Origin: Zhihengliuella flava
GTDB lineage: Bacteria; Actinomycetota; Actinomycetes; Actinomycetales; Micrococcaceae
DNA length: 64,000 nt
Reading direction: 5' to 3'
Assembly: GCF_015751895.1 (NCBI RefSeq)
Contig: NZ_JADOTZ010000001.1
Location: 2,666,001 to 2,730,000, forward strand
The notes beneath the pieces are model-generated. The model was not told where the DNA came from. It did no database searches and worked only from the letters and a program-made list of their open reading frames with translations. The stretch's first letter is position 1. Every line of letters begins with the position of its first letter. Shown one piece after another: positions 37,283 through 46,031 of this stretch. Made by a program: the position numbers and the translations under genes.

Positions 37283-40018
37283 ATGGCGGATCGAGGCAAA
37301 ACCGGCGAATATCCGGCCCACTGGGAAGCAGATGTCGTGCTGCGGGACGGGACGACCGCGCACTTGCGGCCCATCGCTCCCACCGACGCGGACGCCCTGC
37401 AGCGCATGCACTCGGCCCAATCACAGACCTCCATCTACCTGCGCTTCTTCACCTACAAGTCCCACTTGACCCGGAAAGAGCTTGAACGGTTCACGCAGGT
37501 CGACCATCGCAACCGCGTCGCGTTCGTCGTGGTGCGGCGGGAGCAGATCATCGGCGTCGGCCGGTATGACCGCCTGGATCATCCCACCGAGGCCGAGGTC
37601 GCCTTCAACGTCGCGGACAACACGCAGGGTCAAGGGGTTGGCTCCATCCTGCTGGAGCATCTCGCGGCAGCCGCGCGGGAGAACGGGATTGAGCGCTTCA
37701 GCGCCGAGGTCCTCCCGGAGAACCGGAAGATGCTCGCTGTTTTTGCGGAGGCCGGCTATGAGGTGGCCCGCAAATTTGACGACGGCGTCGTCGCGCTTGA
37801 ATTTCCCCTCGACCCCACGGACGCATCGCGCGCGGTCATGGAAGCTCGCGAACACCGGGCGGAAGCCCTCAGCCTCGGCGGGCTCCTGGCCCCTCAGTCG
37901 GTCGCCGTCGTCGGCGCGAGTCGAGAGTGGGGGTCGGTGGGCTACTCCTTGCTGGAGAACATCATCGAATCTGGTTTTACGGGCGCGGTCTACGGGATCA
38001 ACCGGGACGCATTCGAGTTGGCGGGAATGGTCTCCTACAACCGACTCACGGACGTGCCCGATCGCGTGGACCTTGCGGTGATCGCCGTGCCGCGGGAGGA
38101 ACTGGACTCGGTGATTGTTGACTGCGCGCAGAGCGGCGTCAAAGGCGTCGTCGTCGTCACCGACGGGTTCGAGGGTGGAGGGGACGATGCCGCCGCCCTG
38201 CAACGCCACCTCGTTAAGCTCGCCCGTGGCAACGGGATGCGCTTGGTGGGGCCAGCCTCGCTCGGCCTCGTGAACACTGCGGCCGAGGTCCGGCTCAACG
38301 CCTCCGTGGCGCCCGCGATGCCCAAAGCCGGTTCGTTGGGACTGTTCAGCCAATCGGCGGCCATGGGCATCATTCTCTACACGACGGCCACCCGCCGCGG
38401 AGTCGGCGTCTCGTCGATCGTCTCCGCCGGTCACCGCGCCGATGTGTCGGGCAATGACGCGATGCAGTTCTGGGAGGACGACGAGTCCACCTCGGCGGTG
38501 GGGCTGTACCTCGAGAGTTTCGGCAACCCTCGCAAGTTCTCTCGCATCGCGCGGCGGCTCGCGCGGCGCAAGCCTGTCATCGTCGCCAAGAGCGACTATA
38601 TGGGCGTGCGCTTGCCGCCAGGGCACTCCGTGCGCACGACGCAAGCACCGCTCGGGGCCGTCGACGAAATGCTCCGTCAGTCCGGGGTGATTCGGGTCGC
38701 GACCAACGAGCAACTGCTCGACGTCGCCCAAATTGTCGCCAGTCAGCCGCTGCCCGCCGGCCCGCGCGTCGGAATCCTCTCCAATTCCTCGGCGCTGGCC
38801 GACGTCGTCGCTGACACCGCCACCCAGCATGGAATGACACCAGCGCACGTGGTGGGGCAGCTCGACCTCGAGGATGGGCAATCCCGTGCGCTGCCGCGGC
38901 TGCAACGTGCGCTCGCCGAGGTCATGGGGGACGACGACGTCGACTCGGCGCTCGTGGTGTTGTTGCCCGTCCGTGGGATCGCCCTCTCCACCCTCGCGCG
39001 GGCGATCTACGATGCGGCGCGGCACGCGCAGAAGCCCGTCGTGGTCGCGTTCGCTGGGCAGCTCGACTCGGCGTTCCCGGCCGAGGGCGTCTTGGAGGAA
39101 GGCGAAGGGGCTGCGGCGGCTGACTCATCGGCCGGCACCTTGGCTGGCCTGCAACCCGCCGTTCCGTACTTTGCCAGCCCGGGCCAAGCAGCTGAGGCAC
39201 TGGGGCGGATCGTTCACTACGTCGCGTGGCGGGAGCGAGACTTCGGCCAGCCCCTCGAGCTACAGGACGTGGACACCGCCCGTGCCGAGCGTTTGATTGA
39301 CGGCCACCTGAGCCGTGTGAATGACACGGAGCTCGTGCGCCTGAGCGCCGCGGAGGCGGCGGAATTGTTGGGCTGCTACGGGCTGGAGGTCCTCGAATCC
39401 GTGCCGTTCACCACGGAGGAGGAGGCCCTCGCGACCGCCGAACGCATCGGCTACCCGCTGGCCCTGAAAACGACGGACCAACACCTGCGGCATCGCCTCG
39501 ACCTGGGCGGAGTGCGCCTGAACATCTACGATGCGGACAGCTTGCGCGGGAACATCGCCCACATGCGGGAGATCTTGGCTCCTTTCGGCGCGGTGGGCTT
39601 GGAACTGCAGGCGATGGCCCCGTCCGGGCAGGGGTGCGTGGTGCGAGCGCTCGAGGACCCGCTGCTCGGCCCGTTGGTCTCCTATGGGCTCGCCGGAGAT
39701 GCGGTCAACCTTCTCGACGATTGGGCCCACGCGATCCCGCCGCTGTCCAGCACGGACCTTGACGAGTTTGTCCGGACCCCCAGCGCCTCCCGGAAGTTGT
39801 TTGGATATCAGGGAGTGCCGGCCCTCGACGTCGAGGCGCTCAAGGATGTGCTGCACCGGGTGGCGACGTTGAAGGACCAGCACCCGGAAATCGCGCTCGT
39901 GGAATTCAACCCGCTCTTGGTCTCGGAGGCCGGTACGACGATCCTCTCGGCCGACGTTCACATCGGCAATGCGGCGGAACGGACCGACAGCGCGCGGCGC
40001 TCGATGCCGAACTTCTAA
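37283..40018 (+). CDS. GNAT / NDP-forming acyl-CoA synthetase-like fusion (Pat-type protein lysine acetyltransferase)
   Basis: A 911-residue multidomain protein. Residues ~15-180 are a GNAT acetyltransferase (VAFNVADNTQGQGVGSILLE is the acetyl-CoA pyrophosphate loop). Residues ~190-320 are a CoA-binding Rossmann domain (LLAPQSVAVVGASREWGSVG), followed by a succinyl-CoA-ligase-like region and a C-terminal ATP-grasp domain (about 670-900, GYPLALKTTDQHLRHRLDLG to ALVEFNPLLVSEAGTTILSA). In active NDP-forming synthetases a catalytic His sits in an S-H-T-G-A loop; here the equivalent stretch reads SVRTTQAPLGAVDE, so ligase activity is probably lost. That matches Pat enzymes, which acetylate acyl-CoA synthetases and other proteins. 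The order GNAT-then-synthetase is that of Streptomyces PatA, reverse of Salmonella Pat. Substrates are unknown. Confidence 0.88.
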   Translation: MADRGKTGEYPAHWEADVVLRDGTTAHLRPIAPTDADALQRMHSAQSQTSIYLRFFTYKSHLTRKELERFTQVDHRNRVAFVVVRREQIIGVGRYDRLDHPTEAEVAFNVADNTQGQGVGSILLEHLAAAARENGIERFSAEVLPENRKMLAVFAEAGYEVARKFDDGVVALEFPLDPTDASRAVMEAREHRAEALSLGGLLAPQSVAVVGASREWGSVGYSLLENIIESGFTGAVYGINRDAFELAGMVSYNRLTDVPDRVDLAVIAVPREELDSVIVDCAQSGVKGVVVVTDGFEGGGDDAAALQRHLVKLARGNGMRLVGPASLGLVNTAAEVRLNASVAPAMPKAGSLGLFSQSAAMGIILYTTATRRGVGVSSIVSAGHRADVSGNDAMQFWEDDESTSAVGLYLESFGNPRKFSRIARRLARRKPVIVAKSDYMGVRLPPGHSVRTTQAPLGAVDEMLRQSGVIRVATNEQLLDVAQIVASQPLPAGPRVGILSNSSALADVVADTATQHGMTPAHVVGQLDLEDGQSRALPRLQRALAEVMGDDDVDSALVVLLPVRGIALSTLARAIYDAARHAQKPVVVAFAGQLDSAFPAEGVLEEGEGAAAADSSAGTLAGLQPAVPYFASPGQAAEALGRIVHYVAWRERDFGQPLELQDVDTARAERLIDGHLSRVNDTELVRLSAAEAAELLGCYGLEVLESVPFTTEEEALATAERIGYPLALKTTDQHLRHRLDLGGVRLNIYDADSLRGNIAHMREILAPFGAVGLELQAMAPSGQGCVVRALEDPLLGPLVSYGLAGDAVNLLDDWAHAIPPLSSTDLDEFVRTPSASRKLFGYQGVPALDVEALKDVLHRVATLKDQHPEIALVEFNPLLVSEAGTTILSADVHIGNAAERTDSARRSMPNF

Positions 40019-40084
40019 CCCCAGCCGCCAGCCGTCGGGGACGGCGGTGGGGTCCGGCGGGTCCGCGTCGATAGACTGGGAGGC

Positions 40085-40726
40085 ATGTTCTCTCGTACCC
40101 CGTCTGCGGCGCACTCTGACGACCCCCTTTCAGCACTACGGCAGAGCCTGACCATGGCCGCGTTCTACCCGCAGCTCGTCGAGGACGTCGTCGTCGATGC
40201 CCTCGATGCGGAGACCCCGGTGGACCACTTCGTCCATCTGGAGACGCACTTCGACCGGGACGAGGTCCACCGTCACATCACCGCCCTCGTCGTGACCGAG
40301 GACGTGCTCGTCATCGCTCACGTGGACGACCAGCAGCTGGACGAATCGGGTGCCCACGTGGTGGCCCAAGCGTCGACGGAGTCGATCCCTGTGGCCCGCA
40401 TCGGATCCGTGCTGCTGAGCTCGATGCACCACCAGCCGCAGTCCTACTCCAGCGGTGATCCGGTGAAGGAAATGACGCTGGCGATTGCCTGGTCCGGCGG
40501 CCAGCGCCTCGATCTGGTGCCGGCCGGTTGCGCGGACCCGGAGTGCGATGCGGACCACGGCTATACGGGAACCGTGGCACGGGAAGACTTGGTGTTGCGC
40601 ATTAGCGCGGAAGCCGATGGGCCGCACGCAGTGCAGAACGCTCGGCGGTTTGCGCGGAACCTGCGCAAAATCAACACGGCGGCCGCTCTGGGGCGCCCGG
40701 TGCGCGGCCAGCAGGATCGCGCGTGA
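40085..40726 (+). CDS. DUF5998 protein
   Basis: A 213-residue soluble protein of the actinobacterial DUF5998 family. Visible features are the N-terminal helix LSALRQSLTMAAFYPQLVED, the strand series FVHLETHFDRDEVHRHITAL and DVLVIAHVDDQQLDESGAHV, and a PECDADHGYTGTVAREDLVL segment containing the family's cysteine/histidine residues (CADPECDADHG). It has no membrane segment or signal peptide. Its stop overlaps the start of the following phosphodiesterase gene by 4 nt (GTGA), so the two are translationally coupled and probably act together. The function is unknown. It begins 66 bp after the acetyltransferase gene and could belong to the same transcript. Confidence 0.85.
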   Translation: MFSRTPSAAHSDDPLSALRQSLTMAAFYPQLVEDVVVDALDAETPVDHFVHLETHFDRDEVHRHITALVVTEDVLVIAHVDDQQLDESGAHVVAQASTESIPVARIGSVLLSSMHHQPQSYSSGDPVKEMTLAIAWSGGQRLDLVPAGCADPECDADHGYTGTVAREDLVLRISAEADGPHAVQNARRFARNLRKINTAAALGRPVRGQQDRA

Positions 40727-41871
40727 GCGAGCACGACCTCCCGCCCGTACCACGCTACGCCAGCGCCCACGTCTCCCAGGTGCTGCCCAGCGCAGCCGCG
40801 GTCCTCGGCGTGCCGGGGGTAGAGAACGTGTTGGGCCTGCCGGCCGCGCGCCGCGTGTGCGTCGTGATGGTGGACGGGCTGGGATCCTCCCTCTTGAAGT
40901 CCCGAGGTGCACACGCCCCCTTCCTGCGCCGGGCCATGCAACAGAACAACCAAACGCTTGACGCGGCCTTTCCCACGACGACGGCCAGCTCGCTGGCGAG
41001 CTTTGGCACCGGCCTGGCGCCCGGCGAGCACGGCCTGGTGGGGTACGACGTCGTCGATCCCGCCTCGCGGCGCGTCGTGAATCAGCTCGGCAACTGGCCG
41101 GGCTGGCTGGATCCACGTGTGTGGCAGCCGAAGCCGACGGTGCTGCAACGGGCCGCGGACGTCGTCAGCACCACCACGGTCAGCCTGCCGGCGTTCGCCG
41201 ATTCGCAGCTGACGGCGGCTGCGCTGCGCGGCGGATCCTTCGTCGGCGCCAAGACTCTTCAGGCCCGCGTCCAAGCGGCGCAGCAAGCGCTGGCGGGCAG
41301 CGAGCGGTCCTTGGTGTATCTCTACATCAACGAACTCGATAAGGCCGGGCATCGGCACGGCGCCGCGTCCGTGGAGTGGGGCGAACAGCTCGAGGAGCTT
41401 GATTTTGCCCTGCGCAGCCTCGTGGCGCGGCTTCCCGCCTCAACTCTGGTTTTGGTCACTGCGGATCATGGGATGGTGGACGTTCCCGCCTCCCGCCGCA
41501 TTGACTATTCGCAGCGAAGCCACCTCATCGACGGCGTGGAGCTGACGGCGGGGGAGCCGCGGGCAGTTCAGCTCCATCTGGCCGCGGGAGTCGAGCCCGA
41601 GGAGGTTGCGCGTCGGTGGCGCGCCGAGTTTGGTGCCGGGGTGTGGGTCATGACGCGGGAGACGATGATCCAGCAGGGCTACTTTGGGCCGCGGATCCGT
41701 GAGGACGTCACCGAGCGCATCGGCGACGTCCTCATCATGGGCCGCGAACCCGAGCTGGCCCTGTACGACGGGCGCCGAGTGGCACCCCACGCGTTCGAGA
41801 TGGTGGGGCAGCACGGATCGTTGACGCGCGCAGAGCGGCAGGTCCCGTTGATCGAGGTCGCCCGGACCTGA
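40723..41871 (+). CDS. Alkaline-phosphatase-superfamily phosphodiesterase (NPP type)
   Basis: A 382-residue protein from a GTG overlapping the DUF5998 stop. It has the type I phosphodiesterase/nucleotide pyrophosphatase core: VCVVMVDGLGSSLLKS with the first metal Asp (about residue 49), FPTTTASSLASFGTGLAPGE with the catalytic Thr (about residue 88), YINELDKAGHRHG with Asp and His ligands, and VTADHGMVDVP with the D-H-G metal ligands. The set predicts two-zinc hydrolysis of a phosphodiester or pyrophosphate. No signal peptide is visible, so a cytoplasmic substrate is likely; it is not identifiable. It converges with sepH with only 16 bp between stops, TGACCGGTCA there being the only dyad. Confidence 0.88.
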   Translation: MSEHDLPPVPRYASAHVSQVLPSAAAVLGVPGVENVLGLPAARRVCVVMVDGLGSSLLKSRGAHAPFLRRAMQQNNQTLDAAFPTTTASSLASFGTGLAPGEHGLVGYDVVDPASRRVVNQLGNWPGWLDPRVWQPKPTVLQRAADVVSTTTVSLPAFADSQLTAAALRGGSFVGAKTLQARVQAAQQALAGSERSLVYLYINELDKAGHRHGAASVEWGEQLEELDFALRSLVARLPASTLVLVTADHGMVDVPASRRIDYSQRSHLIDGVELTAGEPRAVQLHLAAGVEPEEVARRWRAEFGAGVWVMTRETMIQQGYFGPRIREDVTERIGDVLIMGREPELALYDGRRVAPHAFEMVGQHGSLTRAERQVPLIEVART

Positions 41872-41887
41872 AACGCCCCGTGACCGG

Positions 41888-43060
41888 TCAGTCGGACTTC
41901 TTGCCGAAGACGATCTCGTCCCAGCTGGGGACCGACGAGCGCTTGGGTTTCTGCTTCTTGGGCGCGGTGTCCTCGCCCTGCTCGTCCCCGTCGCCGGCGG
42001 GCGAGGCGTCGTCGGCTGGTTCGCCATAGCGGACCGCTCGCAGGTTCGGGACGACCGTAATATCGCTGGTGTCGGTGCTCACACCGTCGTGCAGTCGCGG
42101 CAGGGCTTCGTTCGCTGATTCGTCCTCGGAGTCGTCGGCAAACTCAAAGCGGTGATGTCCGGCGTACTCTTCGTCGCGCGGGTGCGCGGCGGGGATGCCC
42201 TTGGCGAGCATTTCTGCCAGCTGGTCGTCGCCGTCCTCGTCGTCACCGAGGCGCTGCCCACGGCGAGACCGCAGTAGGTCGAGGAATTCGTCCTGAGCGC
42301 GTGACTCGTCGGTTTCACGTCCCGGGGCGTCCTCGGCGGCGCTCGGTGCGGTAGCGGCTGATTCCACGTCGGCGTCGGCCTCGACGTCGAACGGCCGATC
42401 CTTCACTGCCGTTAAGCGGCGCGCGGTCAGTGGCGAGTCCAGCGGCTCCAGCTCGGACAGGACCTGGCTCCACCGGTTGGTGTTCTGCAGCAGTTTGCGG
42501 CTGGGATGGAACGTCCAGCGTGCCGGTGGCTCGTCGCCGATGGATGCCGCGTGGGAATTCTCGGGAAGAGTGAAAGCGGCGCTCACGTCCCACGAGCCGT
42601 CGGACCGGCGCGCGGCATCCCATTCCACGGTGTCCGTGCCCACACCGAAGCTCGCGAGCCGGACCCGCACCATATCGCCGAGGGTGGCGGGTTCGTCGCC
42701 AAAGGCGGACCGGTACGCGTCGTGACCTTGCGGTGCGGACACCTCGATGCCTTGGGCCTGCTGGGCCACAAAATCGCGCTCGGCGTACACCGGTCCGGCA
42801 TAGCGCATGATGGAGGCATGCTCTAGGCCCGTCTCTTCGGCGAGCTGTTCGGCCGAGGCGCCGGCGCGGATCCGGGCCTGGATTTCGCGCGGGGACAGCG
42901 GCTGCGCGTCCTCAGCAGCAGTGGACGCACGCGTCGAGGGCCGGGCGACGGCGGCGCGCAGCGCCTCGTCGAGCGGCAGTCGGAACGTTGCGCCCTCGGG
43001 GGACGAGACCAGCAGGTGCTCGCCGTCCTCATGGACGCCCACCAGACGGAGTTGCTCCAT
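41888..43060 (-). CDS. sepH: Septation protein SepH
   Basis: The ATG at 43060 has a GAGGATTGG site and gives 390 residues starting MEQLRLVGVHEDGEHLLVSS, the conserved SepH (DUF3071) N-terminus. A helix-turn-helix-like segment follows (LSPREIQARIRAGASAEQLA, then EETGLEHASIMRYAGPVYAE). The middle and C-terminal parts are acidic and disordered, ending with the conserved short motif RSSVPSWDEIVFG. In Streptomyces and mycobacteria SepH binds FtsZ and promotes its assembly at the septum; the N-terminal domain interacts with FtsZ. An open frame extends 96 codons upstream but is outside the family. It is divergent from the DUF4193 gene across 293 bp. Confidence 0.92.
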   Translation of the reverse strand: MEQLRLVGVHEDGEHLLVSSPEGATFRLPLDEALRAAVARPSTRASTAAEDAQPLSPREIQARIRAGASAEQLAEETGLEHASIMRYAGPVYAERDFVAQQAQGIEVSAPQGHDAYRSAFGDEPATLGDMVRVRLASFGVGTDTVEWDAARRSDGSWDVSAAFTLPENSHAASIGDEPPARWTFHPSRKLLQNTNRWSQVLSELEPLDSPLTARRLTAVKDRPFDVEADADVESAATAPSAAEDAPGRETDESRAQDEFLDLLRSRRGQRLGDDEDGDDQLAEMLAKGIPAAHPRDEEYAGHHRFEFADDSEDESANEALPRLHDGVSTDTSDITVVPNLRAVRYGEPADDASPAGDGDEQGEDTAPKKQKPKRSSVPSWDEIVFGKKSD

Positions 43061-43353
43061 TCCAATCCTCCACACACCGTTGACTACTGCCTCAAACTCT
43101 GCCACCGAACACCGCAGAAAACGATGATTTTCGGTGGTGTGGCGTTGCCCGAAATGTGGTTGGTTCCGCTTCCACCCGGCCGCTATCCGGCTCGTCGCTG
43201 AAGATGCTGCGTTCGGGGATTGGCTTTTTTGTCCTCGATGGTGAACAATCTGTGCGTCACGGGCATGCGAAGCCCCTTTCGTGCCCTCTGCGAGCGGCCA
43301 ACCGCCTGCAGACACAGAGTAAGCAGCTAACACCGGAGCGTGATTCACAGACT

Positions 43354-43653
43354 ATGGCGACCGACTACGACGCGCCGCGTAAGAACGACGAGGAGATCAA
43401 CGAAGACTCCATCGAAGAGCTCAAGGGCCGGCGCTCCGACAAGCAGTCCTCTGTCGTGGACGAGGACGAGGCGGAGACCGCGGATAGTTACGAACTTCCG
43501 GGCGCCGACCTGTCCGGCGAAGAACTCCAGGTCCGGGTCCTGCCGGCTCAGGCCGACGAGTTCACGTGTGCTTCCTGCTTCCTGGTGCGCCACCGCTCCC
43601 AGGTCGCCAAGGAAAAGGGCGGACTCTTTTATTGCAAGGATTGCGAAGGCTAA
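43354..43653 (+). CDS. DUF4193 zinc-ribbon protein, 99 aa
   Basis: The ATG at 43354 gives 99 residues starting MATDYDAPRKNDEEINEDSI. It is a highly acidic N-terminal half (EELKGRRSDKQSSVVDEDEA) followed by the conserved ELPGADLSGEELQVRVLPAQ and a C-terminal zinc ribbon CASCFLVRHRSQVAKEKGG...CKDC with two CxxC pairs. DUF4193 is near universal in actinobacteria, conserved next to sepH, and uncharacterised. The 293 bp upstream, shared with sepH, contain no other supported gene. The nearest purine-rich site (CCGGAG at 43333-43338) is 15 nt upstream, rather far, so a leader-poor message is possible. Confidence 0.88.
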   Translation: MATDYDAPRKNDEEINEDSIEELKGRRSDKQSSVVDEDEAETADSYELPGADLSGEELQVRVLPAQADEFTCASCFLVRHRSQVAKEKGGLFYCKDCEG

Positions 43654-43680
43654 CTCTGGTCGCCCGCGCACCGTGAAACT

Positions 43681-43724
43681 GACGACGGCGCCGCTCACCT
43701 CCTGTGGTGAGCGGCGCCGTCGTC
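43681..43724. terminator. Perfect 19-bp bidirectional terminator
   Basis: Arms 43681-43699 and 43706-43724 are exact complements with a 6-nt loop, between the convergent DUF4193 and DUF3093 genes (27 nt and 22 nt from their stops). Confidence 0.88.
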
Positions 43725-43746
43725 TCTACCGGACGGGCCCGGTGGT

Positions 43747-44232
43747 TTAGCTGCCGGAGGAGTCGAGCGCGGCGAGGAGTTCGTCAGGGCGCCGCGTGCT
43801 CGTGATCCAGTAGGGGGTGGCGTCCTCGGGATCGGTGACCTGGAGGGTCACCACCGGGTCGATCCACCCGCGGAAACACATGTAGGCGGTCCCGTTGAGG
43901 TCGCGACCGCGTGCGGCGTGGGCGTCCTCGCCGCGGAACGCGGCCACGTCGCCGATGAACCGCCGTTCGATCCGTGCCCGGCCCACCCGGACCCACTGCT
44001 CGTCCACTTCGATGCGGCCGGACGTCATCGTGTGATTGATGAGGACCACGACCAGCAGGGCAGCCACCACGATGCCTGCAGTCAGGCCGGCGCCGACGCT
44101 GATGGGGGCGAACATGACGTAGGCGGCGCCGCCGGTTCCGAGCAGCACAATCCAGATCCACCAAGCAGGCCAGAGGTACTCGCGGAAGGTCGGGTGAGTG
44201 GGCGAAGGGGATGAAGCGGACGAATCAGGCAT
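43747..44232 (-). CDS. DUF3093 membrane protein
   Basis: A 161-residue protein. After a polar start (MPDSSASSPSPTHPTFREYL) two membrane helices follow (about 21-40 and 45-66, PAWWIWIVLLGTGGAAYVMF and TAGIVVAALLVVVLINHTMT). The soluble C-terminal domain contains EVDEQWVRVGRARIERRFIG, the RGRDLNGTAYMCFRGWIDPV segment conserved in DUF3093 and a TPYWITSTRRPDELLAAL end. The layout, two helices followed by a PH-like beta domain, resembles other actinobacterial bacterial-PH membrane proteins, but its role is unknown. It is divergent from dut with 85 bp between starts, an arrangement conserved in Micrococcales. Confidence 0.85.
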   Translation of the reverse strand: MPDSSASSPSPTHPTFREYLWPAWWIWIVLLGTGGAAYVMFAPISVGAGLTAGIVVAALLVVVLINHTMTSGRIEVDEQWVRVGRARIERRFIGDVAAFRGEDAHAARGRDLNGTAYMCFRGWIDPVVTLQVTDPEDATPYWITSTRRPDELLAALDSSGS

Positions 44233-44317
44233 GTCACCAGTCTAGATTCACGCGGGCGTGGAAAGTGACTAGAGTGATGTGGGCAGCCGCACCCCAGCCC
44301 GTAGGAGAGTCTCCCCC

Positions 44318-44785
44318 ATGAGCGCCGAAGCCACCCTCGACGTCGAGCTGACCTTGCTCGACGACGGCATCGAGCCGCCGTCGTATGCCCACCCGGGCGA
44401 CGCCGGAGCCGACTTGCGCGCGCGCGTCGACGTGACGCTCGCGCCGGGGGAGCGCGCATTGGTGCCGACGGCCGTGGCGCTGGCCCTGCCCTTCGGGTAT
44501 GTGGGCCTGATCCACCCCCGTTCAGGGTTGGCCACCAAGCACGGGCTGACGGTGGTGAATGCGCCGGGCACGGTCGACGCCGGGTACCGCGGGGAGATTG
44601 CGGTGACCCTACTCAACACGGACCGCGAGGCAACGATCGAGCTGCGCCGTGGCGACCGGATCGCCCAGCTGGTGATCCAGAAGGTGGAGACGGCTCGCTT
44701 TGTGCCCGTCGATCGGCTGGCCGACTCAGCCCGGGGCTCCGGGGGATTCGGATCCACGGGCGGGTTCGGGGCGCAGCCCCACTAG
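44318..44785 (+). CDS. dut: dUTP diphosphatase
   Basis: The ATG at 44318, 8 nt after GGAGAG, gives 155 residues, the standard trimeric dUTPase length. It hydrolyses dUTP to dUMP and pyrophosphate, keeping uracil out of DNA and supplying thymidylate synthesis. All five motifs are seen: [10 protein letters not shown] (1), [11 protein letters not shown] (2), [18 protein letters not shown] (3, with the catalytic Asp), [10 protein letters not shown] (4) and [13 protein letters not shown] (5, the mobile C-terminal arm). It heads a run of co-directional genes (dut, DUF3710, OB-fold, DUF3159). The association with DUF3093 and DUF3710 genes is conserved in actinobacteria. Confidence 0.96.
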   Translation: MSAEATLDVELTLLDDGIEPPSYAHPGDAGADLRARVDVTLAPGERALVPTAVALALPFGYVGLIHPRSGLATKHGLTVVNAPGTVDAGYRGEIAVTLLNTDREATIELRRGDRIAQLVIQKVETARFVPVDRLADSARGSGGFGSTGGFGAQPH

Positions 44786-44878
44786 CGCTACCGTTAGCCA
44801 GAGCCCCCTGACGTGCTGTGTGCGCGCCGTGCGGGCGTTAAGAACGCGAAGAGCCGGCGCGCCGGCGCGAGGAGCATG

Positions 44879-45589
44879 ATGATTTTCAAGCGCAAGAAGC
44901 GCACGGATGAGGCCCCAGTGGAACCGGGGGTGGCGGCTGAACAGGCGACCGAGCAGGATGCGGCACGCGGGCCCTTCGACGCTGCCGAGGCACCCGAGAA
45001 CGATGCGTACATTGACCTTGGATCGCTGCGCGTGCTGCCCGTCGAGGGCATGCAGATGCGCCTAGAGATCGAGGACAAGACGAAGCGAGTGATCGCCGTC
45101 GCGCTGGAGATGGACGGGTCTCGGATTCAGCTTCAGGTCTTTGCCGCACCCAAGTCCGAGGGGCTTTGGCCGCGCATCCAGGAGCAGATTGCCGCCGGGA
45201 TCGACAAGCAGGGCGGCAAAGTTGACACCATCACGGGCCGTTTCGGTGACGAACTCGTCGCGCGCGTGCCCGCCAAACGCCCCGACGGCACGCAGGGTGT
45301 CATGGTCGCCCGCTTCCTCGGCTTTGACGGCCCCCGATGGTTCCTGCGCGGAGTCATCGGCGGCCCGGCCGCGCTCGACCGGGAGAAGGCGCGTGTTCTG
45401 GAAGAGCGCATGGAATTGGCCATCGTGGATCGGGGCGAGTCGCCCATGCCTCCGTCCGAGCTGCTGCCGCTGAAGGTCCCGGAGGGGGCGACCCCGCGGA
45501 CGGCCGAGCAACAGCAGGGCTCCGACGCCGACCGCAACGCCGCGCCGAAGCCCCCCGAACGCGGCCCGGAAATCACCGAGATCGGCTAG
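44879..45589 (+). CDS. DUF3710 protein
   Basis: Two ATG codons occur at 44876 and 44879; the second has better spacing from GAGGAG and gives 236 residues starting MIFKRKKRTDEAPVEPGVAA. After an acidic N-terminal stretch the conserved DUF3710 domain begins with YIDLGSLRVLPVEGMQMRLE and continues through VFAAPKSEGLWPRIQEQIAA, GRFGDELVARVP and PRWFLRGVIGGPAALD to RGESPMPPSELLPLKVPEG. The C-terminal tail is disordered. The family is confined to actinobacteria, soluble, and of unknown function. It lies 93 bp after dut and is followed after 4 bp by the OB-fold gene. Confidence 0.85.
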   Translation: MIFKRKKRTDEAPVEPGVAAEQATEQDAARGPFDAAEAPENDAYIDLGSLRVLPVEGMQMRLEIEDKTKRVIAVALEMDGSRIQLQVFAAPKSEGLWPRIQEQIAAGIDKQGGKVDTITGRFGDELVARVPAKRPDGTQGVMVARFLGFDGPRWFLRGVIGGPAALDREKARVLEERMELAIVDRGESPMPPSELLPLKVPEGATPRTAEQQQGSDADRNAAPKPPERGPEITEIG

Positions 45590-45593
45590 CCCC

Positions 45594-46031
45594 GTGGCAG
45601 ATCTGCGCAACATCGCGGACGTCTCCACCGGTGCCGGCCAGCCACTCGCCGGGGTCGAACAGTGCACGAGCATCGCGGACATTCCGGAGCGTGGGCGTGT
45701 CGTGACGGGTGGGTTCGTGGAGTACGTCCGGTATGCGGCCGCCACCGATGCCCCGGAATTCGTGGCCAGCATCATCGATGCGCCTGCCGGCCCGGGTGGG
45801 CGGCGCGCACCGGCTCCACGCATGCTGGTGGTATGGCACGGTCAACGCCGGGTACCGGGCGTCGAGCAGGGGGTGTGGATCCGCGTGATTGGGGCGTTGT
45901 CCCGGCAGAAGCGGGTCCCGGTGATGTATGACCCCAACTACGAAATTCTGGCCTCGCGGCGGGAATTGACGGACCGGCTCACCACCAAGCGCCAGGTTGA
46001 CGCGCACGTGAAAGGAAAAAGTCCCTCATGA
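45594..46031 (+). CDS. OB-fold nucleic-acid-binding domain protein
   Basis: A 145-residue protein from the GTG at 45594, 4 bp after the DUF3710 stop. The region CTSIADIPERGRVVTGGFVE to RMLVVWHGQRRVPGVEQGVW and IRVIGALSRQKRVPVMYDPN has the five-strand pattern of a tRNA-anti type OB-fold, as in RecG and DnaE wedge domains (the G-x-V-x-x-G and L-V-V-x-W-x-G-x-R-x-V-P-G motifs). Binding of single-stranded nucleic acid is plausible; a specific role is not known. Its stop overlaps the DUF3159 start by 4 nt (ATGA). The DUF3710/OB-fold/DUF3159 trio is conserved in actinobacteria and implies a shared unknown function. Confidence 0.82.
   Translation: MADLRNIADVSTGAGQPLAGVEQCTSIADIPERGRVVTGGFVEYVRYAAATDAPEFVASIIDAPAGPGGRRAPAPRMLVVWHGQRRVPGVEQGVWIRVIGALSRQKRVPVMYDPNYEILASRRELTDRLTTKRQVDAHVKGKSPS

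Noticed and set aside
37421-39025. 534-codon minus-strand open frame
   Set aside because: Shadow of the acetyltransferase fusion gene; no conserved motifs.
43061-43348. 96-codon extension of sepH into the divergent region
   Set aside because: The conserved SepH start (MEQLRLVG) is at 43060 with a good ribosome binding site; the extension runs against the DUF4193 promoter.
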